Origin: Flavobacteriales bacterium
GTDB lineage: Bacteria > Bacteroidota > Bacteroidia > Flavobacteriales_D > Parvicellaceae
DNA length: 64,000 bases
Assembly: GCA_020631555.1 (NCBI GenBank)
Contig: JAHDGY010000005.1
Location: 1 to 64,000, forward strand
Reading direction: 5' to 3'
Part shown: positions 8,523 through 17,923 of the stretch, one piece after another
How positions within the stretch are numbered: position 1 is the stretch's first letter
Layout: the number at the start of each line of letters is the position of its first letter
Notes under the pieces: model-generated
What the model saw: only the letters and a program-made list of their open reading frames with translations
Told to the model about the DNA's origin: nothing
The model's database searches: none
Made by a program: the position numbers and the translations under genes

Positions 8523-8652
8523 CGGTATCAGCTAAATTTTGAGTGTAAAGAAGCCCAATATTTTTCTGATTTTCGCCTTCGTGTTGGGTAATCGAACGAC
8601 AAGTTTGGTGAACTGACTTTTTGGTTATTTTTAATAAACAAAGTTTAGAACA

Positions 8653-9192
8653 ATGGCTGTATTGAGTGTCATATTAATTGTTTTGGGGGTGCTTGTGGTA
8701 TTAGTATTAATAATTGGATTTACTTCTCCTCGGATTGCAAGGATGAATCGGACTGTAACGATCAATGCTTCGAAGGAAAACATATTCGGCCAGATGAACA
8801 ATCTCAAAAATTTTGTTGATAACTGGTCACCATGGACTGAAAAGGATTTGAGTGCAAAGCACGAGTATAATTCTACATCAGAAGGAGTAGGGGCTGCCTA
8901 TACTTGGAAAGGGGAGCCGAAGAAAGTTGGAGAGGGATCGATGGAAATTATTGAGTGCGAAGAGAATTCTAGAGTGAAAACGTTACTAAAGTTTAAAGGG
9001 CGTGGGGATGCTTATGCTACTTGGTATTTATCCGGTTCGGATGGAAATGTAGAAGTTAAGTGGGATTTTGAAGCCGACAACGGAAACAATCCGATCGGTA
9101 GAATTTTTGGCCGCATGATGGACAAATTCCTTGGACCGGATTATGAAAATGGTCTTAATAAGCTGAAGCAAGTCTGCGAATCAAGCAATTAA
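8653..9192 (+). CDS. Membrane-anchored SRPBCC (START/polyketide-cyclase-like) protein
   Basis: A 179-residue protein with an N-terminal membrane helix (residues 3-24, mostly Val, Leu and Ile) followed by an SRPBCC domain. The domain shows the usual features of the family: an opening strand RTVTINASKENIFGQMNNLK, then WSPWTEKD, a Gly-rich turn GVGAAYTWKG, and a C-terminal long helix (GRMMDKFLGPDYENGLNKLK). The fold binds hydrophobic ligands in a deep pocket; the ligand and role are unknown. It stands alone on the plus strand, upstream of the DUF1338 pseudogene, and I see no operon partner. Confidence 0.75.
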   Translation: MAVLSVILIVLGVLVVLVLIIGFTSPRIARMNRTVTINASKENIFGQMNNLKNFVDNWSPWTEKDLSAKHEYNSTSEGVGAAYTWKGEPKKVGEGSMEIIECEENSRVKTLLKFKGRGDAYATWYLSGSDGNVEVKWDFEADNGNNPIGRIFGRMMDKFLGPDYENGLNKLKQVCESSN

Positions 9193-9273
9193 TCCAGTCT
9201 AAATAGATAAGTTCCTACTAAAGTTGATGTCGAAAGTTACACTAGTGTCGGTGTTCATTACACCTTCTATTTT

Positions 9274-10067
9274 ATGAATACGATCAAAAACTACGGTTCT
9301 TAAAAAAGTAACACCATCGTCAACAAAGATTCATGACCTATTAGTAGGAAGAGGTGAACAAGTAATTAATGATCATATTGCACTACGGACGATTAATCAT
9401 CCTAAGGTTAATATTGACGTCCTTTATAAAATGTTCTTGGAAGCAGGTTGTGTGAAAAAGCAAACCTATGTTTTTGAAGAAAAACAATTGGATGCGGCGC
9501 ACTTTGAATTGGAAGATAATCCGCATGCGCCCAAAGCGTTTATTAGCGAGTTGCGATTAGAATCATTCTCGTCATTTGTTCAGGAAATTATCAACGAAGC
9601 AATCGATCAAATTCCGGTCGGATTGGTCAATTTTGGGTCGGTTATTTTTTCGGGAAGAACTTGGGGAACAATTAGCCACGACGTCTACGAAAAGCTCAGA
9701 AGCGAATCGGAATATGCCGCTTGGTTTTACGTATTATGGATACGGAGCAAATCATTTCACCATTAATGTTAATGAGCTGAAGTCAATTGAGAATCTTGCG
9801 GAGTTCAATGAGCTTTTAAAGGAACAGGGGTTTGTAATGAATTCATCTGGTGGAGAAATCAAAGGAAGTAAGGGAGTGATGTTACAGCAATCGAGTATTC
9901 TTGCGGATAAAATGAACGTATTCTTTAAGGAAGGACATCGGGAAGCACCTTCTTGTTATTACGAATTTGCAGAAAGATTTCCTATGGATAACGGTGAGCT
10001 TTACAGTGGGTTTGTGGCAAAGTTGGCAGATAAAATTTGTGAAAGTACCGACAATAAAGTAGCCTAA
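9274..10067 (+). pseudogene. DUF1338 family (YdcJ/HglS-like) gene with two frameshifts
   Basis: The reading frames together encode a DUF1338 protein, the family of iron-dependent 2-oxoadipate dioxygenase/decarboxylases. Recognisable blocks are VINDHIALRTINHPKVNIDV, KAFISELRLES, ESEYAAWFYV, YGYGANHFTINVNELK, NSSGGEIKGSKGVMLQQSS and SCYYEFAERFP. The ATG at 9274 reads only nine codons before a stop; the family frame resumes after a one-base shift near 9286-9299, and perhaps some N-terminal codons are gone. A second shift lies at about 9736-9742, where one extra T separates ...WFYV from YGYGANHF. Metal ligands (His in NDHIA, His in ANHFT, Glu in YEFAER) survive in the combined translation. Both lesions are single-base, so the gene died recently or the sequence has errors. 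Confidence 0.8.
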
Positions 10068-10097
10068 TTTATTTCAATTGCTTTTACCTTTATACGT

Positions 10098-11510
10098 ATG
10101 ACTTACGGGAAAATTACGTCCGAAATTGTAGATCAATTGGTTGGAATCTGCGGGGCTGAGTTTGTTTCTACTGAGCGGGAATTGCTTGTTGAGTACGGGC
10201 ACGATGAGACAGAAGATTTAAGTTTTCCACCAGAAGTGCTGGTGAAGCCTAACACACCTGATCAGATCAGTCAAATATTTCACTTGGCGAATGATCATAA
10301 AATTCCGGTTACGCCTATTGGTGCGCGAACCGGTTTAAGCGGAGGTTCTCTTTCCATTCACGGTGGCATTGGTTTGGCAATGGAGCGGTTTGACAAAATA
10401 ATTTCAATAGACGAGAAGAACTTGCAAGTTGTTGTTGAACCGGGTGTAATTACTCAGGTGATGCAAGAGGCAGTAGCAGAGAAAGGATTGTATTATGCTC
10501 CTGATCCATCCAGTAAGGGTAGTTGTTTTATTGGTGGTAATTTGGCAGAAAATTCAGGAGGTCCGAGAGCGGTGAAATACGGCGTTACCAAGGATTTCGT
10601 GCTGAATTTGGAAGTGGTGCTTCCTAGCGGTGAGATTATTTGGACAGGTGCGAACACATTAAAAAACTCCACAGGTTACAACATTACGCAGCTAATGGTT
10701 GGTAGTGAAGGAACTCTCGGAGTCATTACTAAGGCAGTGTTAAAGCTGATTCCTTTACCAAAGCAAAACATAACCTTGTTAGTACCTTTTTCTAGTGCCG
10801 AGGAAGCGTGTAAGGCTGTGTCAGCTATATTTCGAGCCGGAGTTATTCCGTCTGCTCTAGAGTTTCTGGAAAGAGATGCGATTGATTGGACATTGAAGTT
10901 TGTGGGCTCAATAGATGGGGCACAAATACCGCTTAATGATGACGTTGCTGCACATTTACTTATTGAAGTAGATGGCAATGATCAAGAGCAGTTATTTGGC
11001 GAATGTGAAGTAATTAATGAAGTGCTGACAGAGTATGGTGCTGGGGAAATTATGTTTGCCGAATCTGAAGCGCAAAAGGAGGCTCTATGGTATATCAGAA
11101 GAAGGGTTGGTGAAGCGGTAAAGTCCAACTCAGTATACAAGGAAGAGGACACCGTTGTTCCTCGATATGAATTACCCAAGCTTTTAGCCGGTGTGAAACA
11201 AATCGGAGACAAGTATGGTTTCAAATCCGTTTGCTATGGGCATGCCGGAGATGGAAACTTGCACATCAACATAATCAAAGGAGATTTGACCGAGGAGGTG
11301 TGGGAAACGGAACTTCCTAAAGGCATTCGGGAAATATTCGAATTGACCGTTAGTTTGGGAGGAACAATTTCTGGCGAGCATGGTATCGGGTATGTTCAGA
11401 AAAACTACATGGATATTGCATTTCAGCCTGCAAGTTTGTTATTGATGAAGGGTATCAAAGGTTTGTTTGATCCCAATGGAATCTTGAACCCAAGTAAAGT
11501 ATTGGTCTAG
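10098..11510 (+). CDS. FAD-linked oxidase, glycolate oxidase GlcD / D-lactate dehydrogenase type
   Basis: A 470-residue flavoprotein with the two expected domains. The N-terminal PP-loop-type FAD-binding domain (about 40-220) includes PIGARTGLSGGS at 73-84, YYAPDPSSKGSCFIGGN and GGPRAVKYGVTKD. The C-terminal FAD-oxidase domain (about 225-470) ends with CYGHAGDGNLHINI and GTISGEHGIGYVQKNYM, whose histidines help oxidise 2-hydroxy acids. Members oxidise glycolate, D-lactate or D-2-hydroxyglutarate; the substrate here is undetermined. The length fits the single-subunit GlcD group. It follows the DUF1338 pseudogene by 30 bases and converges with the next gene. Confidence 0.88.
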   Translation: MTYGKITSEIVDQLVGICGAEFVSTERELLVEYGHDETEDLSFPPEVLVKPNTPDQISQIFHLANDHKIPVTPIGARTGLSGGSLSIHGGIGLAMERFDKIISIDEKNLQVVVEPGVITQVMQEAVAEKGLYYAPDPSSKGSCFIGGNLAENSGGPRAVKYGVTKDFVLNLEVVLPSGEIIWTGANTLKNSTGYNITQLMVGSEGTLGVITKAVLKLIPLPKQNITLLVPFSSAEEACKAVSAIFRAGVIPSALEFLERDAIDWTLKFVGSIDGAQIPLNDDVAAHLLIEVDGNDQEQLFGECEVINEVLTEYGAGEIMFAESEAQKEALWYIRRRVGEAVKSNSVYKEEDTVVPRYELPKLLAGVKQIGDKYGFKSVCYGHAGDGNLHINIIKGDLTEEVWETELPKGIREIFELTVSLGGTISGEHGIGYVQKNYMDIAFQPASLLLMKGIKGLFDPNGILNPSKVLV

Positions 11511-11515
11511 CGGAA

Positions 11516-12469
11516 TTATTGCATTTTTTGGTTCATCAGCTTGGCGATGTTTGGTTGACCAGCATCTATCCAGGCTGAGTACCACATATTGGCCGTTACT
11601 TCAATTGCTCCACGCATTCGACGTTCGTGCATTCCACCTAGTTCTAGCTCGTATGCCTTTACAAATTCTTCTGTGTACTTGTTAGCTCTCTTTTGCCCTG
11701 ATTTTTCAGGATTTCCAATTTTGTCGGAAGGGAATATGGAGTTAAGTTTTTTTTCACTTAAAAGCACCGAATCAACTGCTCGATAGCTTTGTTGTACAAT
11801 TGTCCAAGCTGATTGAAGAGGGCTCTCCAAATATTTTGTTTGAATTTCATAAAGCCGATAATTCTTCCAGCTTAGATCGGGCACTTCCGTTTCCCATAAA
11901 CGGTGAATGCCGCGTTGTTTGGTGAGTTGGCCATTATAATTTGTGGTTGTATGCAGTGGAACATGCGCATCACTTACATAATGACTTAGTTCCGAAGATA
12001 ATCGGATAATCTTTCTTACATTATGTTGTTTAAATGCTTCTACGAGTTGGTTGAATGTTAATGCAATTTGCCACGGATTTGTACCATATTTATTCAACGT
12101 ATCTTCAGAGAATTTAGCGGTTGCGGCAGACCATGTGTATGGTAGCACAGATTGAATGGAATCAGGATTAGCGCAATAATGGTCAATATTAATGAAATGC
12201 CTAGGTCCTTCACTATCGGAACGGTATCTCCGAATATCGGGAGCAACAGATTGTTCTACCAAAAGTTCGAGATGTTTCTTGTACAGTGGAAATATTTCTT
12301 TTGGAAGAGCGAAGATGGCCATCCGACAAATAGTTTTGTGGGATGAAAAGCCCCATTCTGGCCGAGGGCAACAGCGAACCGACAGTGATGGATACATCAT
12401 GCAAAGCACAAGGGCACATTTAATCGTCCTATTTATCCAAATCACCCAAATCACCCAAAGCTGATGCAT
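11516..12469 (-). CDS. Zinc-dependent phospholipase C / S1-P1 nuclease-like exported protein
   Basis: The mature part starts WGFSSHKTICRMAIFALP and continues IRRYRSDSEGPRHFINIDHY, SSELSHYVSDAHVPLHTTTN, and a His in GIHRLWETEVPD. The N-terminal Trp, several His and the Asp in SDAH match the trinuclear zinc site layout of the phospholipase C/S1-P1 nuclease fold, so zinc-dependent phosphodiester hydrolysis outside the cytoplasm is likely. Bacteroidota homologues carry a signal peptide directly before WGF. Here the preceding 40 residues are unusual: three near-copies of a 9-base unit give LWVIWVIWI, then CALVLCMMYPSLSV could act as the hydrophobic core. The true start is uncertain. Convergent with the FAD-linked oxidase, five bases apart. 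Confidence 0.7.
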   Translation of the reverse strand: MHQLWVIWVIWINRTIKCALVLCMMYPSLSVRCCPRPEWGFSSHKTICRMAIFALPKEIFPLYKKHLELLVEQSVAPDIRRYRSDSEGPRHFINIDHYCANPDSIQSVLPYTWSAATAKFSEDTLNKYGTNPWQIALTFNQLVEAFKQHNVRKIIRLSSELSHYVSDAHVPLHTTTNYNGQLTKQRGIHRLWETEVPDLSWKNYRLYEIQTKYLESPLQSAWTIVQQSYRAVDSVLLSEKKLNSIFPSDKIGNPEKSGQKRANKYTEEFVKAYELELGGMHERRMRGAIEVTANMWYSAWIDAGQPNIAKLMNQKMQ

Positions 12470-12523
12470 AGCTACAAAGGTAAAGAGATCGCTGGTCGAT
12501 CCAACCTTGCGGTTAGCCAGAAT

Positions 12524-13255
12524 TTATTGCTTTAGATTTACCAGATACTTTCCGTCTAGTACTGGAATAACATTAGTAGTATTTGGAGTCAAGCAATACT
12601 TAACGTCTTCATTGAGGTTGAGATCTCTCAATCTTCTTCTGTGAGAAGAAGCTTTGAGATATCCAAAATAGTTGTCTTTTGCGGATAGGTATAAATATCG
12701 GGCAGCAACGCTTGAATCTTCCTCTGATCTAAACTTTCCGGTTGAAGTTAAGTTCTCCGTAATGGCGCCCGCGCAAATCGTATCCTCCAAACAAAATTTG
12801 TCTTGCCAACCGGATGCGAGTAGCAGAACGTTTTTATTCTGTTTAGCAAGCCAATCGCTTAAGAAGTCTAAATTTAGCAGAGAACCAATAACAACGGTTT
12901 CTGCAGATCTCACAGTCTCGATGGCTTTTGTACCATTGGTAGTAGTGAGCACCACTGTTTGCCCTTGAAGATTTTGGTTCATGTATGCAAAAGGAGAATT
13001 ACCAAAATCGAATCCCTCTACGACGCTCCCTTTTCTTTCTGCAGCCACAATGAATCCCTTATTCTTATAGTCCCTTGCTTCTTCAATAGTTGCGACTGGA
13101 ATCATGCGCTCTACGCCATGTTCAAACGCAGTGCAAATAGCCGATGTAGCCCTTAGTACGTCGACTACCACAACTATATCTGCGGGTTTATGGTGTGGGG
13201 CATACAATGACGGACTGAAGCACACTTCAACCGTTGGCTTAGTATTATTTTTCAA
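12524..13255 (-). CDS. comB: Probable 2-phosphosulfolactate phosphatase (ComB family)
   Basis: A 243-residue ComB-family protein. The core motifs are present: IVVVVDVLRATSAICTAFEHG near residues 27-47, FIVAAERKGSVVEGFDFGNSP, and VVLTTTNGTKAIE. In archaea ComB hydrolyses 2-phosphosulfolactate in coenzyme M synthesis; in Bacteroidota, which lack that pathway, the family's role is less clear and may relate to sulfolactate or sulfonolipid metabolism (inference). The gene starts three bases after the gcvT stop on the same strand, so it is probably cotranscribed with gcvT. Confidence 0.85.
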   Translation of the reverse strand: MKNNTKPTVEVCFSPSLYAPHHKPADIVVVVDVLRATSAICTAFEHGVERMIPVATIEEARDYKNKGFIVAAERKGSVVEGFDFGNSPFAYMNQNLQGQTVVLTTTNGTKAIETVRSAETVVIGSLLNLDFLSDWLAKQNKNVLLLASGWQDKFCLEDTICAGAITENLTSTGKFRSEEDSSVAARYLYLSAKDNYFGYLKASSHRRRLRDLNLNEDVKYCLTPNTTNVIPVLDGKYLVNLKQ

Positions 13256-13258
13256 ATC

Positions 13259-14344
13259 TTAACTGATTTTGTAGAACGGGAATTTAACAATTTGCGCTTT
13301 AACCTGCTTGTTCCTTATTTGCATGAATATTTCATTCCCTTCGCTAGCGAACTCTTTTTGCACATAACCAAGGCCAACCGCTTTTTGCAGCGAAGGAGAC
13401 ATGGTGCCTGAAGTTACCCTACCAATTTTATTTCCGTTGGCGTCCAAAAGTTCATAGTCTTTTCTTGGAATACCGCGGTCAAGAAGTTCAAAACCAATAA
13501 GTTTTTGTGTAATTCCATTTTCCTTTTGCGCTTTTAACGCGTCGGAATTGACAAAGTCTTTTGTAAACTTTGTAATCCAGCCTAGCCCAGCTTCTAGCGG
13601 AGAAGTAGAATCGTCAATATCATTTCCATAAAGGCAAAATCCCATTTCCAATCTCAACGTGTCACGAGCAGCTAAACCTATTGGTTTTATCCCGAAGTTT
13701 TTTCCGGCGTCCATCACGGCTTCCCAAAGTTGTTCGGCAGACTCGTTAGGTACATATAATTCAAATCCGCCAGATCCGGTGTACCCAGTTGCGGATATAA
13801 TTACATTGTCAATTCCAGCAAACTTTTCTTTCACAAAGTGATAATATTTAATGTCGCTCAGATTTGTCGAAGTAAGTTGTTGTAATGCTTGTACAGCTTT
13901 TGGTCCTTGCACGGCAAGCAAAGAAGTCAGGTCAGAAATATCTTCCATTTCGACGCCAAAATCATTGTGGCTGGAAATCCAATCCCAATCTTTTTGAATG
14001 TTGGACGCGTTTACTACAAGTAGGTACTCGGTTTCAGACATCCTATAAACGAGCAGGTCATCTACAATTCCACCTTCAGTGTTTGGAAGGCAAGAATATT
14101 GAACTCGTCCATCGAATAGTTTAGACGCATCGTTGGACGTTACCTTCTGAATAAGGTCTAAAGCCTTCTCTCCACGCAATACAAATTCACCCATGTGTGA
14201 TACATCAAAGACGCCAACCGATGTTCTTACGGTTTCGTGTTCAACATTTATTCCCTCATATTGAACAGGCATATTGTATCCGGCAAAAGGAACAATTTTG
14301 GCTCCTAGAGCCACATGTTTATTGTGCAGCTGAATCGTTTTCAT
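13259..14344 (-). CDS. gcvT: Glycine cleavage system T protein (aminomethyltransferase)
   Basis: A 361-residue GcvT. It transfers the methylene group from the aminomethyl-lipoyl arm of H protein to tetrahydrofolate and releases ammonia. Conserved stretches include [68 protein letters not shown], and in the C-terminal beta-barrel [12 protein letters not shown]. Length is typical of the family. The other glycine cleavage genes are not nearby, as is common in this phylum. Downstream comB follows closely; no glycine riboswitch is recognisable in the short upstream gap. Confidence 0.95.
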   Translation of the reverse strand: MKTIQLHNKHVALGAKIVPFAGYNMPVQYEGINVEHETVRTSVGVFDVSHMGEFVLRGEKALDLIQKVTSNDASKLFDGRVQYSCLPNTEGGIVDDLLVYRMSETEYLLVVNASNIQKDWDWISSHNDFGVEMEDISDLTSLLAVQGPKAVQALQQLTSTNLSDIKYYHFVKEKFAGIDNVIISATGYTGSGGFELYVPNESAEQLWEAVMDAGKNFGIKPIGLAARDTLRLEMGFCLYGNDIDDSTSPLEAGLGWITKFTKDFVNSDALKAQKENGITQKLIGFELLDRGIPRKDYELLDANGNKIGRVTSGTMSPSLQKAVGLGYVQKEFASEGNEIFMQIRNKQVKAQIVKFPFYKIS

Positions 14345-14377
14345 ATTGTGAACTTAATTGCGAAAAATAAAGTATTG

Positions 14378-15523
14378 TTAATTATTTAAAATGTCATTAA
14401 AAATGCCTACGTACTGTTTGGATAGTGCATGCGTAGAAAATCGCTGAATTACGGTATTCCTTCCGGCATTACCAAGTTTAATCCGCAGATCTTCAGATTC
14501 AATTAGGCAGGATAGTTTGGATTTCCACTGTTCATCATTGTTGGCAAGGAAGCCATTTACTCCATCCTCGATAATATCTTGGTTTACTCCAACAGGAGAC
14601 ATGACGGTTGGTTTAGCTACAGCCATGTACAATAATCCTTTCATACCACATTTACCTTTGGTCCATTCATTTTGGGGAAGTGGCATTATTCCAATATCAA
14701 TTTTGTTAATGAGTTCACATTCAATTTCATTTTGCCATGGAATTACTTCCAAATCAGGTAATTCTGGATGGGAATATTTAGACACTCCAACGACCAATAT
14801 TTTAATTTTCTTGTCGAATTTGTTTTGAAGTTCCTTCAAAACAGGGATTATAGTTTCAAAGTGCACTATGGTTGTTAAACTTCCGCTCCATCCAATGGTT
14901 ATTGTATTCTGAACTTTATTTTGAGGTTGGAACTTTGTAGTATCCACCGTTGATGGAAATACTATTGTATTATTATTGAACTGCTTTGCATAAGATTCTA
15001 GGTATTGATTACCAACGATAATTTGATCAGCTAATTTGATAATCTTATGCACTTTATTGGGGTTTTTAAACCAACTCAAAAGTTTGTTTCCATTCGAAAC
15101 ATCTTTTTTCCAAATTGGGTCATCAAAGTCGTAAATAATTTTGGTGCCAGTCGCTTTCAATAGTTTTTCGAATACAATGCTTCTAGTCATGATGGCTTCC
15201 CGATGAATAAAAACAGCATCATATTTCTTAATTCGAATAATGTCTTTGGCCCTAATCCAGTAGGCCTTGGTTCCAATCAGAGCTTTACTCAACAAAAATC
15301 CATTATGGTAAAATATTCGGTCGTCTCGTTCAGAAAGCAAATGCGACAATGTGCACGAGAATCCCTGATTCTCCAAAATTTGAAAATATTGTTCAAAACG
15401 AAATCGTTGACTAGGCGCTCTGTCTGCCCTGTGCGAAGCGATGAACAAAATCCTTTTGGATGCTCTTTGATGAATCCGCTCTTGCGAATGGCTTTTGATT
15501 TTATTTTCAGTTGTACTGCTCAA
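14378..15523 (-). CDS. Glycosyltransferase, GT4-like (GT-B fold)
   Basis: A 381-residue glycosyltransferase. It opens with RILFIASHRADRAPSQRFRF, typical of a subgroup found in polysaccharide loci, and has a donor-binding C-terminal half with TITIGWSGSLTT, an E-x7-E-like region (GMKGLLYMAVAKPTVMSPVG) and IIEDGVNGFLA. It probably adds a sugar to a surface glycan or lipid; acceptor and donor are unknown. No in-frame ATG precedes the conserved start; TTG at 15521-15523 is the best initiator I can find. A promoter-like TATATTTG lies about 47 bases upstream. It is not part of a visible glycan cluster. Confidence 0.8.
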   Translation of the reverse strand: MSSTTENKIKSHSQERIHQRASKRILFIASHRADRAPSQRFRFEQYFQILENQGFSCTLSHLLSERDDRIFYHNGFLLSKALIGTKAYWIRAKDIIRIKKYDAVFIHREAIMTRSIVFEKLLKATGTKIIYDFDDPIWKKDVSNGNKLLSWFKNPNKVHKIIKLADQIIVGNQYLESYAKQFNNNTIVFPSTVDTTKFQPQNKVQNTITIGWSGSLTTIVHFETIIPVLKELQNKFDKKIKILVVGVSKYSHPELPDLEVIPWQNEIECELINKIDIGIMPLPQNEWTKGKCGMKGLLYMAVAKPTVMSPVGVNQDIIEDGVNGFLANNDEQWKSKLSCLIESEDLRIKLGNAGRNTVIQRFSTHALSKQYVGIFNDILNN

Positions 15524-15569
15524 AGTAGCTGGGACAATCGTGTTCGGTATAGTTACCGCTGGATGGGCG

Positions 15570-15596
15570 CAAATATAATATTAGTTTGATCAGCAA
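15570..15596 (-). promoter_or_regulatory. Putative Bacteroidota promoter for the glycosyltransferase
   Basis: On the minus strand TTG (15594-15596) is followed after 16 bases by TATATTTG (15570-15577), matching TAnnTTTG exactly. The spacing is one base below the usual 17-23. It predicts a leader of about 43 bases. Confidence 0.4.
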
Positions 15597-15734
15597 TAAC
15601 TTTTTTAATCATTGGACTGTCGGGTTGATGAATTGGCATTGTTGTGATGTATTTTACAGTAATTCAGGTCTTTTGTTTTAAAGTTGCTAACTTTAAGATA
15701 CACTGAGTTTAACGGCAAAGCAATTACTTTTAAT

Positions 15735-17751
15735 ATGAAACAAACTTACTTATACTTGATTTGCTTTTTGATGTTGGGTTTTCATGTGAAGGCACAGTTA
15801 CCCGTGAGTACACAGCCAGAAAACCGGCATGTCGTGCTTGAAGAGTTTACTGGAATTTATTGTGGCCAATGCCCTGATGGCACTAGAATCGTAGATGAAA
15901 TCAAAGCGGAGTACCCCAACACATTTCATCCAATTTTGGTTCATTGGCCTGCATTCGGGGCTCCTGGATTTCCAGATGTTCCTGATATGAATACAGATGA
16001 AGGAGCAAAAATTATCAATAGTGGAAAGCCTCTAGGAGCGCCAAGTGCCGGATTAAATCGTGGAACCGTCAGCTGGGGTGAAACCAGTCGTTTTAACTGG
16101 AAGGCGGATGTTAAAAAACTGCTTGATTTGCCCTCGCTGGTAAATCTGGCTCTGGAGGCTAAGGTTGATATGGTCGCTAGAGAGATGGAAGTTGAGGTTC
16201 AGGTTTATTATACAAATAGCGTTGCTACTCAATCTCAATTGTTATCGGTTGCCCTTCTACAGGATAATATTTTGGCTCCGCAATCTGGAGCTGATTTTTA
16301 CTATCCATCAAAATTGAAATGCCCTGGTAAATATGTTCATGGTAAACTCTTCGACAATATTTGAATGATGGTAACGTCAATGGAGATCCGATTGAGGTAA
16401 AAAAAGGGGAGGTAATTACGAAAGTTTATAAAGTTACATTGCCGGCTAAAATCAAGAATATTGATTTGCTTCTAGGTGATTTGCCAGTTGTTGCATTTAT
16501 TTCGGAGGGGGCAGCCTTGCAAAGCTCAATTCTAACAGGAAATTCAAGCAAAGTACTTGTTTTAACCGGCTCGGGAGCGAATGCGACCGATATTGATTTG
16601 GAAGCAGTAAATGCGCATCCATCGCTGAACGATCTTTGTGAAGAAAAATTCACTCCAGCAATCAGGGTCAACAACAATTCTGATACGGCTGTTACTGGAG
16701 TCAAAGTAATGTATGTTTTTAATGGCCAGAAAACTTCTGTTGATTTAGCTGAGCAACAGATAGCAGCAGGAGGATCTTTTGATTATTCGTTTCCAGAGGC
16801 CACGATTAGCAAGGGGTTGAATGAGGTGTTTTACTCTGTTTATTCGTTGACAAATGCGGTGGATTATAAGGGGGTAAATAACACAAGTTGTTCCGATATT
16901 TTTATGTCGGTTTCTAAGGGAAGCATAAGTTTGCCGTACGATGAAGATTTTGAAAAATACACCCCGAAGGATAAGTAATTTGACAATGCGTTAGTGTACT
17001 ATGCAAATGGATCTTCTATGATTGGCAATAATCAGCCCTGTATTCCTCGTGGGAGGTGGGTGGTTATGAAGCGTCCAAAAAGGCATATTGGTTTGCACCG
17101 TCGCACAATTACGTGTCAAGTGCAGATGGTATTATATTTGACCCTGTAGACTTGTCATCTGGAGGTCCATTTCATTTCAGTTTCGATCTAGCGTATTGTT
17201 ACCGTGGAACAGAAGATACGCTGAGAGTTCAGATGTCTGAGTATTGCGGAGCTTCTTGGAAAGAAGTGTACTCAAAAGTTGGTAAACAGTTTTCAAGTTG
17301 TCAGACTCAAACCTCAAGTTGGTTCAAACCTAAGGCAGAGCATTGGTCAACGGAGGTTATTGATCTTTCAGAACACTCATTGGGTTCCAGTGTATTAGTC
17401 AAATGGGAATTAGCGACGGCAAAGAAAAGCCTTATCACGGATCTGTTCGTCGATAATTTTAACATTGGTAATGTTACAGGCATTGGAGAATTTTCGGATC
17501 AATAATTTAAGGTCTATCCAAATCCGGCTGCGACCAGTTTTAAAATAGGTTTTGAGTTGATAAACTCGGAAACTATTTCCGTGAATTTGACAAATTCTTT
17601 AGGACAAATCGTTTCATCTGTTGATTATGAAAATTACGGAGTTGGATACAATGAAATTGAGTTCGATGTTTCTTCACTTCCATCCGGAATTTATTTGGTA
17701 CAAATAACAGTAGGAAAAAGTATTGTAAGTAATTGTCTTGCAATTATTTGA
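15735..17751 (+). pseudogene. Omp28-like secreted protein with T9SS sorting domain, interrupted four times
   Basis: The combined frames give an exported protein of about 670 residues: signal peptide (MKQTYLYLICFLMLGFHVKA), an Omp28/thioredoxin-like part with a CGQC motif in LEEFTGIYCGQCPDGTRI, a jelly-roll-like C-terminal half (GGYEASKKAYWFAPSHNY), and a type IX secretion sorting domain with VYPNPAATSF and SGIYLVQI near the end. Four interruptions are visible: a frameshift near 16340-16365 (frame resumes at LNDGNVNGDPIEV), an in-frame TAA at 16976-16978, a second frameshift in the G-rich stretch about 17040-17060, and an in-frame TAA at 17503-17505 just before FKVYPNP. All pieces are otherwise well conserved, so decay is recent or the base calls are wrong. 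The family is secreted to the cell surface; its function is unknown. Confidence 0.8.
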
Positions 17752-17888
17752 AATTGACATTAAAGTTGTGTTTTGGCGAAATTTGAGAATATTTTAAGGA
17801 AACCCCAGCTTCTTGATTTAACTTAGATAGTTAGTTAGTTTGTATGGTAAATTATACTAATCTTGCGCACGGAATTATTTGTTAAGCT

Positions 17889-17906
17889 GAAAGACCTCGG
17901 TCTTTC
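17889..17906 (+). promoter_or_regulatory. Small palindromic hairpin in the serine dehydratase leader
   Basis: The 18 bases GAAAGACCTCGGTCTTTC are self-complementary and lie eight bases before the GGAGG ribosome-binding site of the serine dehydratase gene. It could be a translational control hairpin or an operator; nothing else supports either. Confidence 0.3.
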
Positions 17907-17923
17907 TAGGATTGGAGGTAGGG

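Noticed and set aside
9286-9742. Programmed ribosomal frameshifting in the DUF1338 gene
   Set aside because: Two shifts at unrelated sites, no slippery heptamer with a downstream structure, and the 5' part looks eroded.
14345-14377. Glycine riboswitch upstream of gcvT
   Set aside because: Only about 33 bases separate gcvT from the upstream glycosyltransferase stop, too short for the aptamer, and no matching motifs are present.
16340-17505. Several separate small secreted proteins in the Omp28-like locus
   Set aside because: The pieces join in order into one known architecture (signal peptide, thioredoxin-like part, jelly roll, sorting domain), and the internal pieces lack starts and signal peptides.
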